From contig CBDHYJ010000074.1 in assembly GCA_965275905.1 (NCBI GenBank), positions 23,440 to 87,439 of the forward strand: a stretch of 64,000 bases of DNA. The letters are read 5' to 3'. Positions 17,471-26,466 of the stretch are shown in pieces (positions within the stretch are counted from its first letter, which is position 1; each line of letters begins with the position of its first letter). A program made the position numbers and the translations under genes. This DNA comes from CBDAQD01 sp965275905 (GTDB taxonomy: Bacteria > Pseudomonadota > Alphaproteobacteria > Rhizobiales > JAJFHC01). The notes beneath the pieces were generated by a model. That model made no database searches and had not been told where the DNA came from. It saw nothing but the letters and a program-made list of their open reading frames with translations.

Positions 17471-20400
17471 TTACTGAAAGTGCGGGCTCCCCGCGATCCA
17501 GGGGCGCACGCCCAAGCGCTCAAAGCCCTGATGCGCCGCCTCGAGTTCCGGATCGATAGAAAAGGACTTCCTGAAGTCACCCAGGGCTCGCTCCCATTCA
17601 CCGCGCCTGATGTGCACGAACCCGCGCAGCGCATAAACGCGCGCATCTTTCGGGTTTTTCTTCACCGCCCGGTCAGCATCGGCCAGAGCTACCGCGAGTT
17701 CGTCGCCCTCGCGTCTTTGCGCCGGAACCTCTGGAACATCTGCAAGAGGCTTTCCGTTGCCGTTGGCTTCTCCACCAACTTCATTCGGCGGTTCGGAAAC
17801 AGGTTCGCCTTCCGGGGCAACGACATCCGCCGTAACGTCAGTCATCCGCCTGCCACGACTTGTTGGTAATTCGCCCGTATCCTTCGGGATCACAGCGGAT
17901 TTTGCCACCACAGCCTGGATCTGTTCCTGCGTGGTGATGCCGACCGGCGGCTGATCGGCCGGAACCGGAGCCGCTCGATCCCGATCGACCACGATCGCGT
18001 GCGCCGCTGGCTCCGACGCGGCGGCGGGAGCCGGAATTCGTCCTCCCTCTCGCGGCGGCGCCCCACCAGGCACTCCGGCGACCGATCCAGTCCGTTCGGC
18101 CTCCTTGTGCGGTTTGGCCGGGATGTTCTCTCCCTGTGTCACGGTACCCGCAATGACGCGCTGGCAATGCGCCCTGCGCTGTTTGAGCTCAAGGTTGCCC
18201 GGGTCGAGAGACAGCGCAGTCTCAAAAGCCTGAAGCGCCTCGACGTAGTTGTCCTGCTCGCACAGTACGCTGCCGATCCGCTCATGCGCGTCCGCGTTTT
18301 CGACATCCAGTTCAACCACTTTCCTGAAGTCGGCCAGGGCGTCGTCAAGTTCTTCGGCCGTCTCAAGCAGAAGTGCCCGGTTGAAATAGGCTCCGACATC
18401 GTCCGGGTTCAGCTCGATGGATCGCTTGTAGTCCGCGAGCGCGCGTTCCGTTTCGCCAAGCTCTGCCCAAATGCAACCTCTCGAGAAGTGGCAGTCTGCA
18501 TCGTCGGGCTTCAATTCAAGCGCCCTGGTGTAATCGGCTCTCGCAAGATCGTATCGCTGGTCAAGCGCATGGATGTACGCTCTGCCCTGATAGGCTTCGG
18601 CGAACCGGCCGTTCAATTCCAGAGCCCGGTCAAAGTCTTTGAGCGCGCGCGCATAATCTTCCATATGCGTGAATGCCGTGGCGCGGCCATAGATGGCCTC
18701 CGCATTGGCTGGCTCGAGACCGATCGCCTTCGAATAGTCGTCGACGGCCCGTTCCAGGTCCCCTTGCGCTTCGCGGCTCGCAGCACGTCCCAGGAGCGCG
18801 GCCATATGATTGTTCGACAGAGCAACCACATTGTCGAAATTCAGGATCGCCTCGTCATGGCGCCCCAGCGCGTGATACGCACCAGCGCGATGATAGTAAG
18901 CCGACAGGCGCTCGTCCCTGCTTTCCGACTGCTCGGTCAAGGCGTGGGTCAGGTCGAGAATTGCCTCCTCATGACGTTCGATATGTGCGGCCGCCACGCC
19001 CCGCGCAAGATGCGCGCCGGGAAAGTCCGAACGGGCCCGAATTACGGCGTCAAAATCGCTCCACGCTGCGGCATGATTATCCATACCGGCATGAATCTGC
19101 CCGCGGGCAAACCGCGCGTCGGCATCATTATCGATCTTGATTGCCGTGCCCAGGTCCGCCAGCGCATCGTGTCCGCGGCTGACCATCTCGTAGGAGCGGG
19201 CCCGGTCAATGTAGAACGTCGCATTGGAAGGATTGAGTTCGATTGCCTTGCCGTAGTCGGCAATTGCCTCGTCAATCCATCCTTCTGCGGCAAGCGCGAG
19301 CCCCCGGGCATGAAATGATCCGGCGCGCCCGGGCTCAAGCTTGATGACCTGGTTGAGCAGCGCTATTGCATCACCGTGCCGTCCTTCGGATTGGGCCAGC
19401 ATACCCTCTCGTGTCAGCCTTTCGATGCTGGCTTGCCTGTCTTCAGGTTCTGTCTTTCGGACAAGAGTTTCGCGACCGGGTATGACTGTCACGACAGCCT
19501 CGACATCAACCGATTTTGGCGCAGGCTCAGGGGCTTCCGAGGATGCCCTCGCCCGGCGCTCCGTCAATTGCTCGACCTTATTGTCGGCCTGTTGTTTTTC
19601 GTGCGCGTCTTCTATCGACCTGACGCGCTCTGTACCGCCGGCGGTCTCGACTTCGGCTCGCCGCAAATCGTCTTCAGCTTCGGTTTCCCGCCCGAGAGCG
19701 CGGTAGGCCTCCGATCTTCTCCGGTACGCCTCAATCAGTTTCCCGTCCAACTCGATCGCGCGGGTAAAGGCGTCGATGGCGTGCGCGTGATTCCCGCACT
19801 CGGCATGGGCGATGCCGAGACTCTGGTGCGCCTGGGCCAGCGAAGGATCACACTCCAGCGCCGTTTCGAATTCCGTGATCGCCTCCTCAGTGCGTTTCAT
19901 GGCCATGAACGCAGTGCCGCGCAGGTGGTGTGCAGACGCATCGTCCGGCGAAAGTGCGACCATCTTCGAGAAATCGGCGAGAGCCTGAGCGTGCTGTCCG
20001 TGTATGCCGTAGATTGTTCCGCGCCCGCGAAAGGCTTCCGCCAATGTCGGGTCGAGGCCGATTGCGGTCCCGAAATCTGAAAATGCGCGATGATACCGTC
20101 GCCGGCGCGCGTAAGCGGCACCCCGGTTCTGATAGGCAAGCGGGTTATCGGGATCGAGTTCGATCGCCTTGCTCAGATCCGCGATGGCCTGATTGATGCG
20201 ACCCGTTTCGAGGTAAATCGCGCCACGTCTGCGGTGCGCTTCCGCGTTGTCCGGGGCAATCGCAATGGCATCACTCAAGTCCTTGAGTGCAAGACGGAAT
20301 TGCGCCGTCTTCTCGTAGATTTCGGCTCTGCTGATGTGGATCGTCGCGAGCGGATCCCTGGACGGGGTATCATCGGCGCCCGGATCTTCATTTTCGTCGC

Positions 20401-20779
20401 GATTGCGCGTCATCTGGGCAAGTCGACGCATGGGATGCAAAGCGTTTCTCGGCCCCAGCTCAAGCGCCTTGGTCAGGTCCGAGATAGCCTGATCGTACTC
20501 CCCTTTCAGCCCGAGGACGCGCCCTCTGAAGTGAAATGCTTCGGCGTTGTTGGAGGTGCGTTCGATGACGCGGGAAAAGTCTGCAAGCGCACTATCCAGG
20601 TCGCCAGCCTCAAGGAAGGCGATCCCCCTTCGGATATGCGCGCGCCTCACACTATCGGGATCAAAGAGCCCTGACTTGATCAGCCGGCTGCAGTCGGCGA
20701 TTGCGGATTTGGATACTTGACCTGCGCACGGTATGACCGTGTCCGCCATGGCAGGACCGGAAAGACTGAACCACAACAT
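17471..20779 (-). CDS. Giant tetratricopeptide-repeat protein with a shortened signal peptide
   Basis: A 1102-residue protein made of two long TPR arrays (roughly residues 40-360 and 450-800, at least twenty repeats of the D-x-A-I-x-L-x-P type), separated by a polar linker, and a Pro/Gly-rich region before a last repeat pair near the C-terminus. It starts LWFSLSGPAMA-DT, which looks like the end of a Sec signal peptide. The start ATG 20779 is downstream of an in-frame amber codon (20798-20800); an ATG at 20827 would complete a normal signal peptide (see findings). It would be a periplasmic or envelope scaffold; partners are unknown. Confidence 0.8.
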   Translation of the reverse strand: MLWFSLSGPAMADTVIPCAGQVSKSAIADCSRLIKSGLFDPDSVRRAHIRRGIAFLEAGDLDSALADFSRVIERTSNNAEAFHFRGRVLGLKGEYDQAISDLTKALELGPRNALHPMRRLAQMTRNRDENEDPGADDTPSRDPLATIHISRAEIYEKTAQFRLALKDLSDAIAIAPDNAEAHRRRGAIYLETGRINQAIADLSKAIELDPDNPLAYQNRGAAYARRRRYHRAFSDFGTAIGLDPTLAEAFRGRGTIYGIHGQHAQALADFSKMVALSPDDASAHHLRGTAFMAMKRTEEAITEFETALECDPSLAQAHQSLGIAHAECGNHAHAIDAFTRAIELDGKLIEAYRRRSEAYRALGRETEAEDDLRRAEVETAGGTERVRSIEDAHEKQQADNKVEQLTERRARASSEAPEPAPKSVDVEAVVTVIPGRETLVRKTEPEDRQASIERLTREGMLAQSEGRHGDAIALLNQVIKLEPGRAGSFHARGLALAAEGWIDEAIADYGKAIELNPSNATFYIDRARSYEMVSRGHDALADLGTAIKIDNDADARFARGQIHAGMDNHAAAWSDFDAVIRARSDFPGAHLARGVAAAHIERHEEAILDLTHALTEQSESRDERLSAYYHRAGAYHALGRHDEAILNFDNVVALSNNHMAALLGRAASREAQGDLERAVDDYSKAIGLEPANAEAIYGRATAFTHMEDYARALKDFDRALELNGRFAEAYQGRAYIHALDQRYDLARADYTRALELKPDDADCHFSRGCIWAELGETERALADYKRSIELNPDDVGAYFNRALLLETAEELDDALADFRKVVELDVENADAHERIGSVLCEQDNYVEALQAFETALSLDPGNLELKQRRAHCQRVIAGTVTQGENIPAKPHKEAERTGSVAGVPGGAPPREGGRIPAPAAASEPAAHAIVVDRDRAAPVPADQPPVGITTQEQIQAVVAKSAVIPKDTGELPTSRGRRMTDVTADVVAPEGEPVSEPPNEVGGEANGNGKPLADVPEVPAQRREGDELAVALADADRAVKKNPKDARVYALRGFVHIRRGEWERALGDFRKSFSIDPELEAAHQGFERLGVRPWIAGSPHFQ

Positions 20780-20797
20780 GAACGCAAACTGTCCACA

Positions 20798-20827
20798 CTA
20801 CAAAACCCGCCCTGCCCTGGAACGCAT
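20798..20827 (-). other. In-frame signal-peptide start interrupted by TAG
   Basis: On the minus strand, ATG 20827 opens MRSRAGRVL, then a TAG (20800-20798), then six more codons lead in frame to the called start at 20779. Joined, these give a textbook signal peptide: basic n-region, hydrophobic core and AMA-D cleavage site. Confidence 0.5.
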
Positions 20828-20992
20828 ACTGCGATGGCCGATACTGCAACGCAAGGTGGCAGCGGCGAATGACGTCATTTTTTCACCAGATTTTGCCGAA
20901 TTCGTGTCTATCGTGGCCCCTAAGGATCGGTCTCGCCACCATTAATCCGTGTTCTGCATATCCTTGCGGGTGCAAATTCATTCAAAAACGAA

Positions 20993-21478
20993 TCACTTTG
21001 ACGCAATCTCAGGTTGAGAATTTCGATCCTCGTCGAGAATTTCGCGCAGGCGAACAAGCGCAGGCAACACAGCTTCGATCTCGCTCAGGTCGAGCAGACC
21101 GGAGAGACGATCCAAATGCGGGGCGAGTGCCGCCACTGCGGCGGTGCGCGCGGCTACTCCGGCATCCGTGATCGTCACCTGCTTGCCGCGACCGTCCTGC
21201 GGATCGGGCCGGATCTCGATGTACCCCTTGGATTCGAGCTTTTGAAGCGTATTGGTCATTGCGCCGCGGGTAACCTGAAACGCAGATGCGAGTTCCGCCG
21301 GACTTCGCGTCCCTCCGAGCCGGACGAAATGATTCAGGACGGTAAACTGCGACAGCTTCATTCCGTCCGGCATTACGCGCTCGAACGCATTTCGCGAAAG
21401 CTGCTCGATGATTCCGATCTCGTTGAGGAACCGGAACAGAACAGGGTCTCGCGGAGGTGCGTTCCTTTTATTCGTCAT
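20993..21478 (-). CDS. MarR-family transcriptional regulator
   Basis: A 161-residue winged-helix regulator. The core LSQFTVLNHFVRLGG, the recognition region TRGAMTNTLQKLESKGYI and the wing DPQDGRGKQVTITDAG are all typical of MarR. Its ATG (21478) overlaps the stop of the upstream nitroreductase-type gene (ATGA), so the two are translationally coupled. It probably represses its own operon by binding the palindromes at 22643-22680 and releases on a phenolic or oxidant ligand; this is inference from family and position. Confidence 0.88.
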   Translation of the reverse strand: MTNKRNAPPRDPVLFRFLNEIGIIEQLSRNAFERVMPDGMKLSQFTVLNHFVRLGGTRSPAELASAFQVTRGAMTNTLQKLESKGYIEIRPDPQDGRGKQVTITDAGVAARTAAVAALAPHLDRLSGLLDLSEIEAVLPALVRLREILDEDRNSQPEIASK

Positions 21479-22623
21479 GCATTTCGCATCCTGCTTTCCG
21501 CGGGCCATCGCGGACTCGCTCCCACTTCGGGACCATACCCGAGTCGCGCCAGCATCTGAATTCGCGCCGGCGCCGGAACCTTCACGGTCTCATGGAGCAG
21601 ATCATAGGTTTCTCTCATCTCCGGGTATTCCTGAAGAGCCTGGCTCACCGGATGCATTGAGAGGCCTATTTCCGTCGCCTTCAGGTTGGCCCGCACATAA
21701 TGCGCGCCTGCCCTGAGTTGCTCCATACGGCTGTTGTCCGCGGACACGATCCAAAGAAAAGCCATGCTCGTTTCCATGATCGGCCGATATATATCCAGGC
21801 CCTGCTGATATGCCGAAGACGACATATCGGCCAGCGTTTCCCGGGTCAAAATGCCTGCCCGGTTCAGCGCCTCCAGCATCGGACCGCCGAGGTCGATGCC
21901 GTCCGGGTTTGCTTCGATTTCCGCTTTCCCGATACGCATCAGGTCCACGCTTTCCATATAGGTGCGTGGGGTCCTGGTCTCGATCTCGAAAGCGTTCCAG
22001 GTCAAGTTGCGCAACTTCGATACCGTCGCATTGTCAGCGGCGACCGCTGCTCCTTCACCCGAAGCGCCCGAAACGGCCTGCAGTGCTTCGGTGCCCACCG
22101 TGCGCGTGGTGTCGAAGGGTTCCTTGGTCGAACGCCGATGGGGAACCTGCAGGAAGAGAGGATCCTTGCCGACATCTCCCCGTTTGCTGAATGCAATATG
22201 TGCGACCGGTCTCTTGTCCAGGCGTGGCGAGGGGCTGCCTTCCGGAAATGGGGTAACGAGCGCTTCGTAGCCGTAGTGCGCCGCCGCCATCCGCAGGATC
22301 TCGAGGAAACAACCGAGACCGATCGTGATCTGCCGGTCGAACGGGTCGGTCTCAGGGAGCCGTCGGTCCAGATCGCAGTAAAGCACCGCCTCGTCGGGTC
22401 GGGACAGATCCACCACCCACGGCTGCCGGTTGTGCGGGTTGGGCGCCAGGATCGCCCACGAAATGGCCTTGTGCCGGACATCGCCTTGCGCCCTGCCCGC
22501 ATTGGCCCATGGCGTCAATGCCGCCGTTGGTTCGCGCGTCAGAGCAAAACCGCCCACACCTGCTGAAAGAATGACCGCTGAACTTCCCAGGACCTTCACA
22601 AACCCACGCCGGCTGATCGACAT
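21475..22623 (-). CDS. Tat-exported nitroreductase-like flavoprotein (Acg family)
   Basis: A 382-residue protein with a twin-arginine signal (SRRGFVKVLG, then a hydrophobic stretch ending near residue 28), so export in folded, FMN-bound form is expected. The mature part matches the Acg/nitroreductase fold: NPHNRQPW near the N-terminus, PHRRSTKEPF, and SMHPVSQALQEYPEM near the end. Acg proteins in mycobacteria are thought to sequester or use FMN rather than reduce nitro compounds. It is the first gene of a two-gene operon with marR. ATG 22623 follows GGAG. Confidence 0.83.
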   Translation of the reverse strand: MSISRRGFVKVLGSSAVILSAGVGGFALTREPTAALTPWANAGRAQGDVRHKAISWAILAPNPHNRQPWVVDLSRPDEAVLYCDLDRRLPETDPFDRQITIGLGCFLEILRMAAAHYGYEALVTPFPEGSPSPRLDKRPVAHIAFSKRGDVGKDPLFLQVPHRRSTKEPFDTTRTVGTEALQAVSGASGEGAAVAADNATVSKLRNLTWNAFEIETRTPRTYMESVDLMRIGKAEIEANPDGIDLGGPMLEALNRAGILTRETLADMSSSAYQQGLDIYRPIMETSMAFLWIVSADNSRMEQLRAGAHYVRANLKATEIGLSMHPVSQALQEYPEMRETYDLLHETVKVPAPARIQMLARLGYGPEVGASPRWPAESRMRNA

Positions 22624-22642
22624 CGCGCATCTCCATGCTCAT

Positions 22643-22660
22643 TAGTTTAACATCAAACCA
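22643..22660. promoter_or_regulatory. Probable MarR operator, promoter-distal copy
   Basis: The sequence TAGTTTAACATCAAACCA forms an imperfect palindrome (GTTT...AAAC) of the kind bound by MarR proteins, 20 bases upstream of the nitroreductase ATG. A second similar element follows. Confidence 0.5.
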
Positions 22661-22663
22661 ATA

Positions 22664-22680
22664 TAGTTTAATATTGAATT
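22664..22680. promoter_or_regulatory. Second probable MarR operator
   Basis: The sequence TAGTTTAATATTGAATT shares the first half-site of the neighbouring element, 21 bases start to start, in very AT-rich DNA that probably holds the promoter. Two phased sites suggest cooperative binding of the regulator encoded at 20993-21478. Confidence 0.45.
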
Positions 22681-22890
22681 ATATCAAGCCCAATCAGCAA
22701 CACCGTCATCTCAATGTGATGAATCAGCGACACGGTTCGCACCGGCAGGGTCCTACTCGCCAGACACCAAACGGGGCGCCGAAGCGCGAGCGCGTCAATT
22801 TTTCTTTAAGACATTTGGTGTAATGGGGCGGCAGAACTGCGGATTTGCAGCTCGTTGATCATCAGACCGTTCAAGAGTCGGGTTCATACG

Positions 22891-23034
22891 ATGCTAGAAG
22901 GCAAGGTCACACCATCCAGCGGATTGTTTTTCCGCGGCGATATTCAGGTCCTGAGACTTGTTCTCGCCGTTTGCGTCGCTGCGGCGATCAGCGCCATGAT
23001 CGCCTCGGCTGCGGATGCCGCATTTCTTCCGTAG
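22891..23034 (+). CDS. Possible small membrane peptide
   Basis: A 47-residue frame from ATG 22891 with GC-rich third positions and a hydrophobic helix (VLRLVLAVCVAAAISAMIA) that could span the membrane or be a signal peptide ending AADAAFLP. The ribosome binding site is weak. It lies in the 560-base gap between the nitroreductase and choline-sulfatase genes, reading toward the latter with a 151-base gap. Unknown family; the only support is codon use and hydrophobicity. Confidence 0.3.
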   Translation: MLEGKVTPSSGLFFRGDIQVLRLVLAVCVAAAISAMIASAADAAFLP

Positions 23035-23185
23035 ACTCTCGTTCAAAAGCTGACAGCCGGCCTTCTCCAGAGTCGCTCGTGCGACCAAAGAAGTCGCTTC
23101 ACTCCGCCGACAAGTATCCCGTCCCGATAATATCTTCCCCGAAGCCCAGAGCGGGTTGGTCTGGCATGTGAGCGAGGGTACGGAG

Positions 23186-24745
23186 ATGGCAAACGGCAGC
23201 GACAGGCGCGCACCCAACATTGTGATCATCATGGCGGACCAGTTGACGCCGTTCACGGTCGGTGCGTATGGCAACGAGCAGGCGGTGACGCCTCACATGG
23301 ACGCTCTGGCCGCTACCGGGACAACGTTTGACAGCGCGTACACGAACGCACCGTTGTGCGCTCCGGCGCGATTTTCGTTCATGTCAGGCCAGCTCATCAC
23401 GCGCATCGCCGCATATGACAACGCTTCTGAATTCCCGAGCTCGATCCCGACATTCGCTCACTACCTTCGCACGATGGGCTATCACACGTGTCTATGCGGC
23501 AAGATGCATTTTGTCGGGCCGGACCAGTTGCACGGGTTCGAGGAACGGCTGGTGACTGATATCTATCCTGCCGACTTCGCATGGACGCCCGACTGGGAGA
23601 TGCCGGACGAGCGGATCGATTCCTTCTATCACAACATGTCGAGCGTGCGCGAAGCAGGGTTTGCAGCAACCACGAACCAGATCGATTACGACGAAGAAGT
23701 GGGCTTCAACGCGCGGCGCAAGATCTTCGACTATGCCCGTTTCCCAGACAAACATCCGTTCGCGATGGTGGTGTCGTTCATCCACCCGCATGATCCCTAT
23801 ATCGCCTTGAAGGAATGGTGGGACCTCTACGACCACGACAAGATCGAAATGCCTCGCGTGGCGGCGCTGCCGCTCGACGAACAGGATCCGCACAGCCGCC
23901 GAATCCAGATCGGCATCGATCTGCCGAACGATCCCATCACGGACGAACAGGTGCGCAATGCCCGGCATGCCTATCTGGCCAATGTGAGTTATTTCGACGA
24001 CTGGGTCGGGCGTGTCGTCAAGGCGTTGAAGGACGCGGAACTGGCAGACGACACCATCGTGATTGTCACAAGCGATCATGGCGACATGCTTGGTGAGCGC
24101 GGCCTTTGGTACAAGATGAGCATGCATGAATGGTCGGCCAGGGTTCCGCTGATCGTGGCCGGCGCGGACATGCCGCAAGGCCAGAGGATCGCCAACAATG
24201 TCTCGCTGGCCGACGTCCTGCCGACCGTCATCGACCTGGCGGCGGCCGGTGACGCGGCCCGCAAGCCGACCCTTGGCGACGACATAGACGGCCGCAGCCT
24301 TGTCCCGCTCATTTCCGGCGAGGCGAACGATGATCCGGACGAAGCAATCTGCGAGTATGCAGCCGAGTGCGCATCACACCCTGTCTTCATGATCCGACGG
24401 GGGCGGTTCAAATACATCCATTGCGAGGTCGACCCGCCGCTGCTCTACGACCTCGTCGATGACCCCGAAGAGCGGAACAATCTGGCCGATGACCGGGCGC
24501 ATCAGAATGTCGCCAGTGCGTTTGCCGCGGAAGTCAGTGAGCGCTGGGACTCCGAGAAGATCAGGCAGGACGTGATCGCAACCCAAAAGCAGCGAAGGGC
24601 CATCCATCAAGCCATGGTCCAGGGGGAACGAACGTCCTGGGATTTCAGCCCGGCACGAAACGCGGCCGAAGAGTACATGCGAAGCCACATGGACGTAACG
24701 GAAACCGATGTACGCAGCCGGTTCCCGCCGCTGGACCGGGATTGA
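23186..24745 (+). CDS. betC: Choline-sulfatase
   Basis: A 519-residue sulfatase. The formylglycine motif C-A-P-A-R begins at Cys58; metal ligands are Asp18 (MADQL) and the TSDHGD segment. The C-terminal extension WDFSPARNAAEEYMRSH resembles the choline-sulfatase-specific C-terminal domain. It hydrolyses choline-O-sulfate to choline and sulfate, supplying choline for glycine betaine. Unlike rhizobial betICBA operons, no betA, betB or betI is adjacent. ATG 23186 is supported by GAGGG upstream. A formylglycine-generating enzyme must lie elsewhere. Other organosulfate substrates cannot be excluded. Confidence 0.85.
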   Translation: MANGSDRRAPNIVIIMADQLTPFTVGAYGNEQAVTPHMDALAATGTTFDSAYTNAPLCAPARFSFMSGQLITRIAAYDNASEFPSSIPTFAHYLRTMGYHTCLCGKMHFVGPDQLHGFEERLVTDIYPADFAWTPDWEMPDERIDSFYHNMSSVREAGFAATTNQIDYDEEVGFNARRKIFDYARFPDKHPFAMVVSFIHPHDPYIALKEWWDLYDHDKIEMPRVAALPLDEQDPHSRRIQIGIDLPNDPITDEQVRNARHAYLANVSYFDDWVGRVVKALKDAELADDTIVIVTSDHGDMLGERGLWYKMSMHEWSARVPLIVAGADMPQGQRIANNVSLADVLPTVIDLAAAGDAARKPTLGDDIDGRSLVPLISGEANDDPDEAICEYAAECASHPVFMIRRGRFKYIHCEVDPPLLYDLVDDPEERNNLADDRAHQNVASAFAAEVSERWDSEKIRQDVIATQKQRRAIHQAMVQGERTSWDFSPARNAAEEYMRSHMDVTETDVRSRFPPLDRD

Positions 24746-24797
24746 AACGGGTACAACTCTCAACAGCGAGCGTGTACCGCCGACGCTGCTCGATGTA

Positions 24798-25067
24798 TCA
24801 GTGCAGAGCGATCTCGCGTGAAACGGCTTCCCAGCGCCCCGGGCCGACTTCACGACGATAGGCCACCTGAACGGAATGGAGCGGACCGTCCAGTTCAGCA
24901 CGCCAATAGTCAAGAAACTTCATCAGCTTCGGAAATTCCGGCGCCACATCGTATCGCTGCCAAACGAAGCTCTGAAGCAGCTTCGGATAATCCGGCATGC
25001 GATAAAGAATGTGCGCGGTTGTCAGTCCGTAACCATTGAGTTGCAAGGCAAAGTCGTGCGAAGCCAT
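24798..25067 (-). CDS. usg: Usg-family protein
   Basis: An 89-residue protein matching the alphaproteobacterial Usg family over its whole length: LQLNGYGLTTAHILYRMPD, then LLQSFVWQRYDVAPEFPKL, FLDYWRAELDGPLHSV and a short basic end. Usg was named for a frame upstream of trpF; no function is established. It starts at ATG 25067 after GGGAG. It is monocistronic and convergent with the sulfatase gene. Confidence 0.88.
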   Translation of the reverse strand: MASHDFALQLNGYGLTTAHILYRMPDYPKLLQSFVWQRYDVAPEFPKLMKFLDYWRAELDGPLHSVQVAYRREVGPGRWEAVSREIALH

Positions 25068-25163
25068 AACCGCTCCCTATGTTGCATAGCGACTCACCGA
25101 TTATCGGCCACGACGCTCGCGCCGTGCAACTCCCATTCAGCAAATTTATCTGAAGAATCAATA

Positions 25164-25197
25164 GATTAGCAGCACCCGACAGAGAGTGCTGCTAATC
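25164..25197 (-). terminator. Hairpin terminator downstream of the ars operon
   Basis: A perfect 12-bp stem (GATTAGCAGCAC with GTGCTGCTAATC) and 10-base loop, 25 bases past the aqpS stop. On the minus strand it is followed by a moderately T-rich stretch (TATTGATTCTTC). It likely ends the ars transcript and insulates usg. Confidence 0.7.
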
Positions 25198-25221
25198 CAC
25201 GTGTGTCCTAAACGACAGTCT

Positions 25222-25929
25222 TCAGTCTGCCGCAGGCTCCGCTGCGGTTGACGTTGCCTCGTTGCCGCGGGCCGCCACCAACCACTGGCAGAAAGCCAGC
25301 GCGCAGACGGCCCCGACGAACTGGGCGATGACGAATGCCGGAACGTCGGATGGCCGTATGCCGGCAAATGTGTCCGAGAAGCCGCGTGCGACCGTCACGG
25401 CAGGGTTCGCAAACGATGTCGACGCCGTGAACCAGTAGGCGGCTGTAATATAGAGGCCGACGGCAACGGGCACCGCCGAGGCACGGGCCTTGAGTGTCAG
25501 AAGAATCGTTGCCACGAGACCGAACGTCGCCACCCATTCCGCAAACCATTGCGACGGTCCGGTCCTGACTTTCTCGGATGCCTGGAAGACCACCTCATCG
25601 AACATGAGATGTGCAGCCAGCACGCCGACAATGCCGCCGGCAACCTGTACAGCCACATAGGCAAGGCTGTCCGGCACCGATATGTCGCGCCGCAGAAGAA
25701 AAGCCGCGGTGACTGCGGGATTGAAGTGGGCGCCGGATATCGGCCCGAGCATGGTGATCAGGACGACGAGAATAGCGCCCGTTGGTATCGTATTGCCCAA
25801 CAAGGCGATGGCAACGTTCCCACCGGCAAGACTCTCGGCCATGATCCCAGAACCAACCACGGTGGCCAACAGGAATGCGGTCCCGATGAATTCGGCGCCA
25901 AGCCGCCGCGGCAGATCCGGTCCCGACAT
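25222..25929 (-). CDS. aqpS: Aquaglyceroporin of the AqpS type (arsenite channel)
   Basis: A 235-residue MIP channel with six membrane segments and two NPA boxes (70-72 in HFNPAVT; 175-177 in FANPAVT). Its ATG lies one base after the arsC stop, so it belongs to arsR-arsC-aqpS. In Sinorhizobium the equivalent AqpS lets arsenite made by ArsC leave down its gradient, replacing an ArsB/Acr3 pump; the same role is inferred here. A methylarsenite or general polyol channel is a less likely alternative. Confidence 0.88.
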   Translation of the reverse strand: MSGPDLPRRLGAEFIGTAFLLATVVGSGIMAESLAGGNVAIALLGNTIPTGAILVVLITMLGPISGAHFNPAVTAAFLLRRDISVPDSLAYVAVQVAGGIVGVLAAHLMFDEVVFQASEKVRTGPSQWFAEWVATFGLVATILLTLKARASAVPVAVGLYITAAYWFTASTSFANPAVTVARGFSDTFAGIRPSDVPAFVIAQFVGAVCALAFCQWLVAARGNEATSTAAEPAAD

Positions 25930-25930
25930 G

Positions 25931-26452
25931 TCAGCCGTCCACCTGCTCAGGCGAACAGGCTTTTCTGCCGATGTCGTCTAGACGCTTCTGCAGGGCCAGT
26001 CTGTCCAGGCTCGCCATGGGCAGGTTCACGAATATAGATATCCTGTTCGTCATCATCCTGTATGTATCGGCGAAAGCCAGCCGGATTTCGGCATCCGTTC
26101 CTTTCGCTGCCGCGGGATCGGGAACGCCCCAATGCGCCGTCATCGGCTGTCCGGGCCAGACCGGACAAACCTCGGCCGCCGCCGAGTCACAAACCGTGAA
26201 AACAAAGTCCATCTCGGGAGCGCCTTCGGCGGCGAATTCATCCCATGACTTCGAACGGAACCTGTCCGTGGGATGGTTCATCTTCTTCAAGAGTTCATCC
26301 GCAAACGGGTGAACCGCACCGCTTGGTGTCGACCCGGCTGAAAACGACTTGAATTTGCCCTGGCCTTCGCGCTCCAGGATCGCTTCAGCGATGATCGAGC
26401 GCGCGGAGTTTCCCGTGCACAGAAACAGTACGTTGAATACTCGGTCTTCCAT
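25931..26452 (-). CDS. arsC: Arsenate reductase, low-molecular-weight phosphatase type
   Basis: A 173-residue protein with the phosphatase-like loop CTGNSAR (Cys12 to Arg18) and the catalytic-Asp region WGVPDPAAAKG. It reduces arsenate to arsenite using thioredoxin or glutaredoxin thiols. ATG 26452 is preferred because GGAG lies ten bases upstream; earlier ATG codons overlap the arsR end. It sits between arsR and aqpS with near-zero spacing, a compact arsenic-resistance operon. Confidence 0.9.
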   Translation of the reverse strand: MEDRVFNVLFLCTGNSARSIIAEAILEREGQGKFKSFSAGSTPSGAVHPFADELLKKMNHPTDRFRSKSWDEFAAEGAPEMDFVFTVCDSAAAEVCPVWPGQPMTAHWGVPDPAAAKGTDAEIRLAFADTYRMMTNRISIFVNLPMASLDRLALQKRLDDIGRKACSPEQVDG

Positions 26453-26466
26453 CGTGTTCTCCATCA

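Noticed and set aside
17471..20779. TPR array as a DNA repeat or CRISPR-like array
   Set aside because: The periodicity is at protein level with diverged DNA; there are no identical repeats or spacers.
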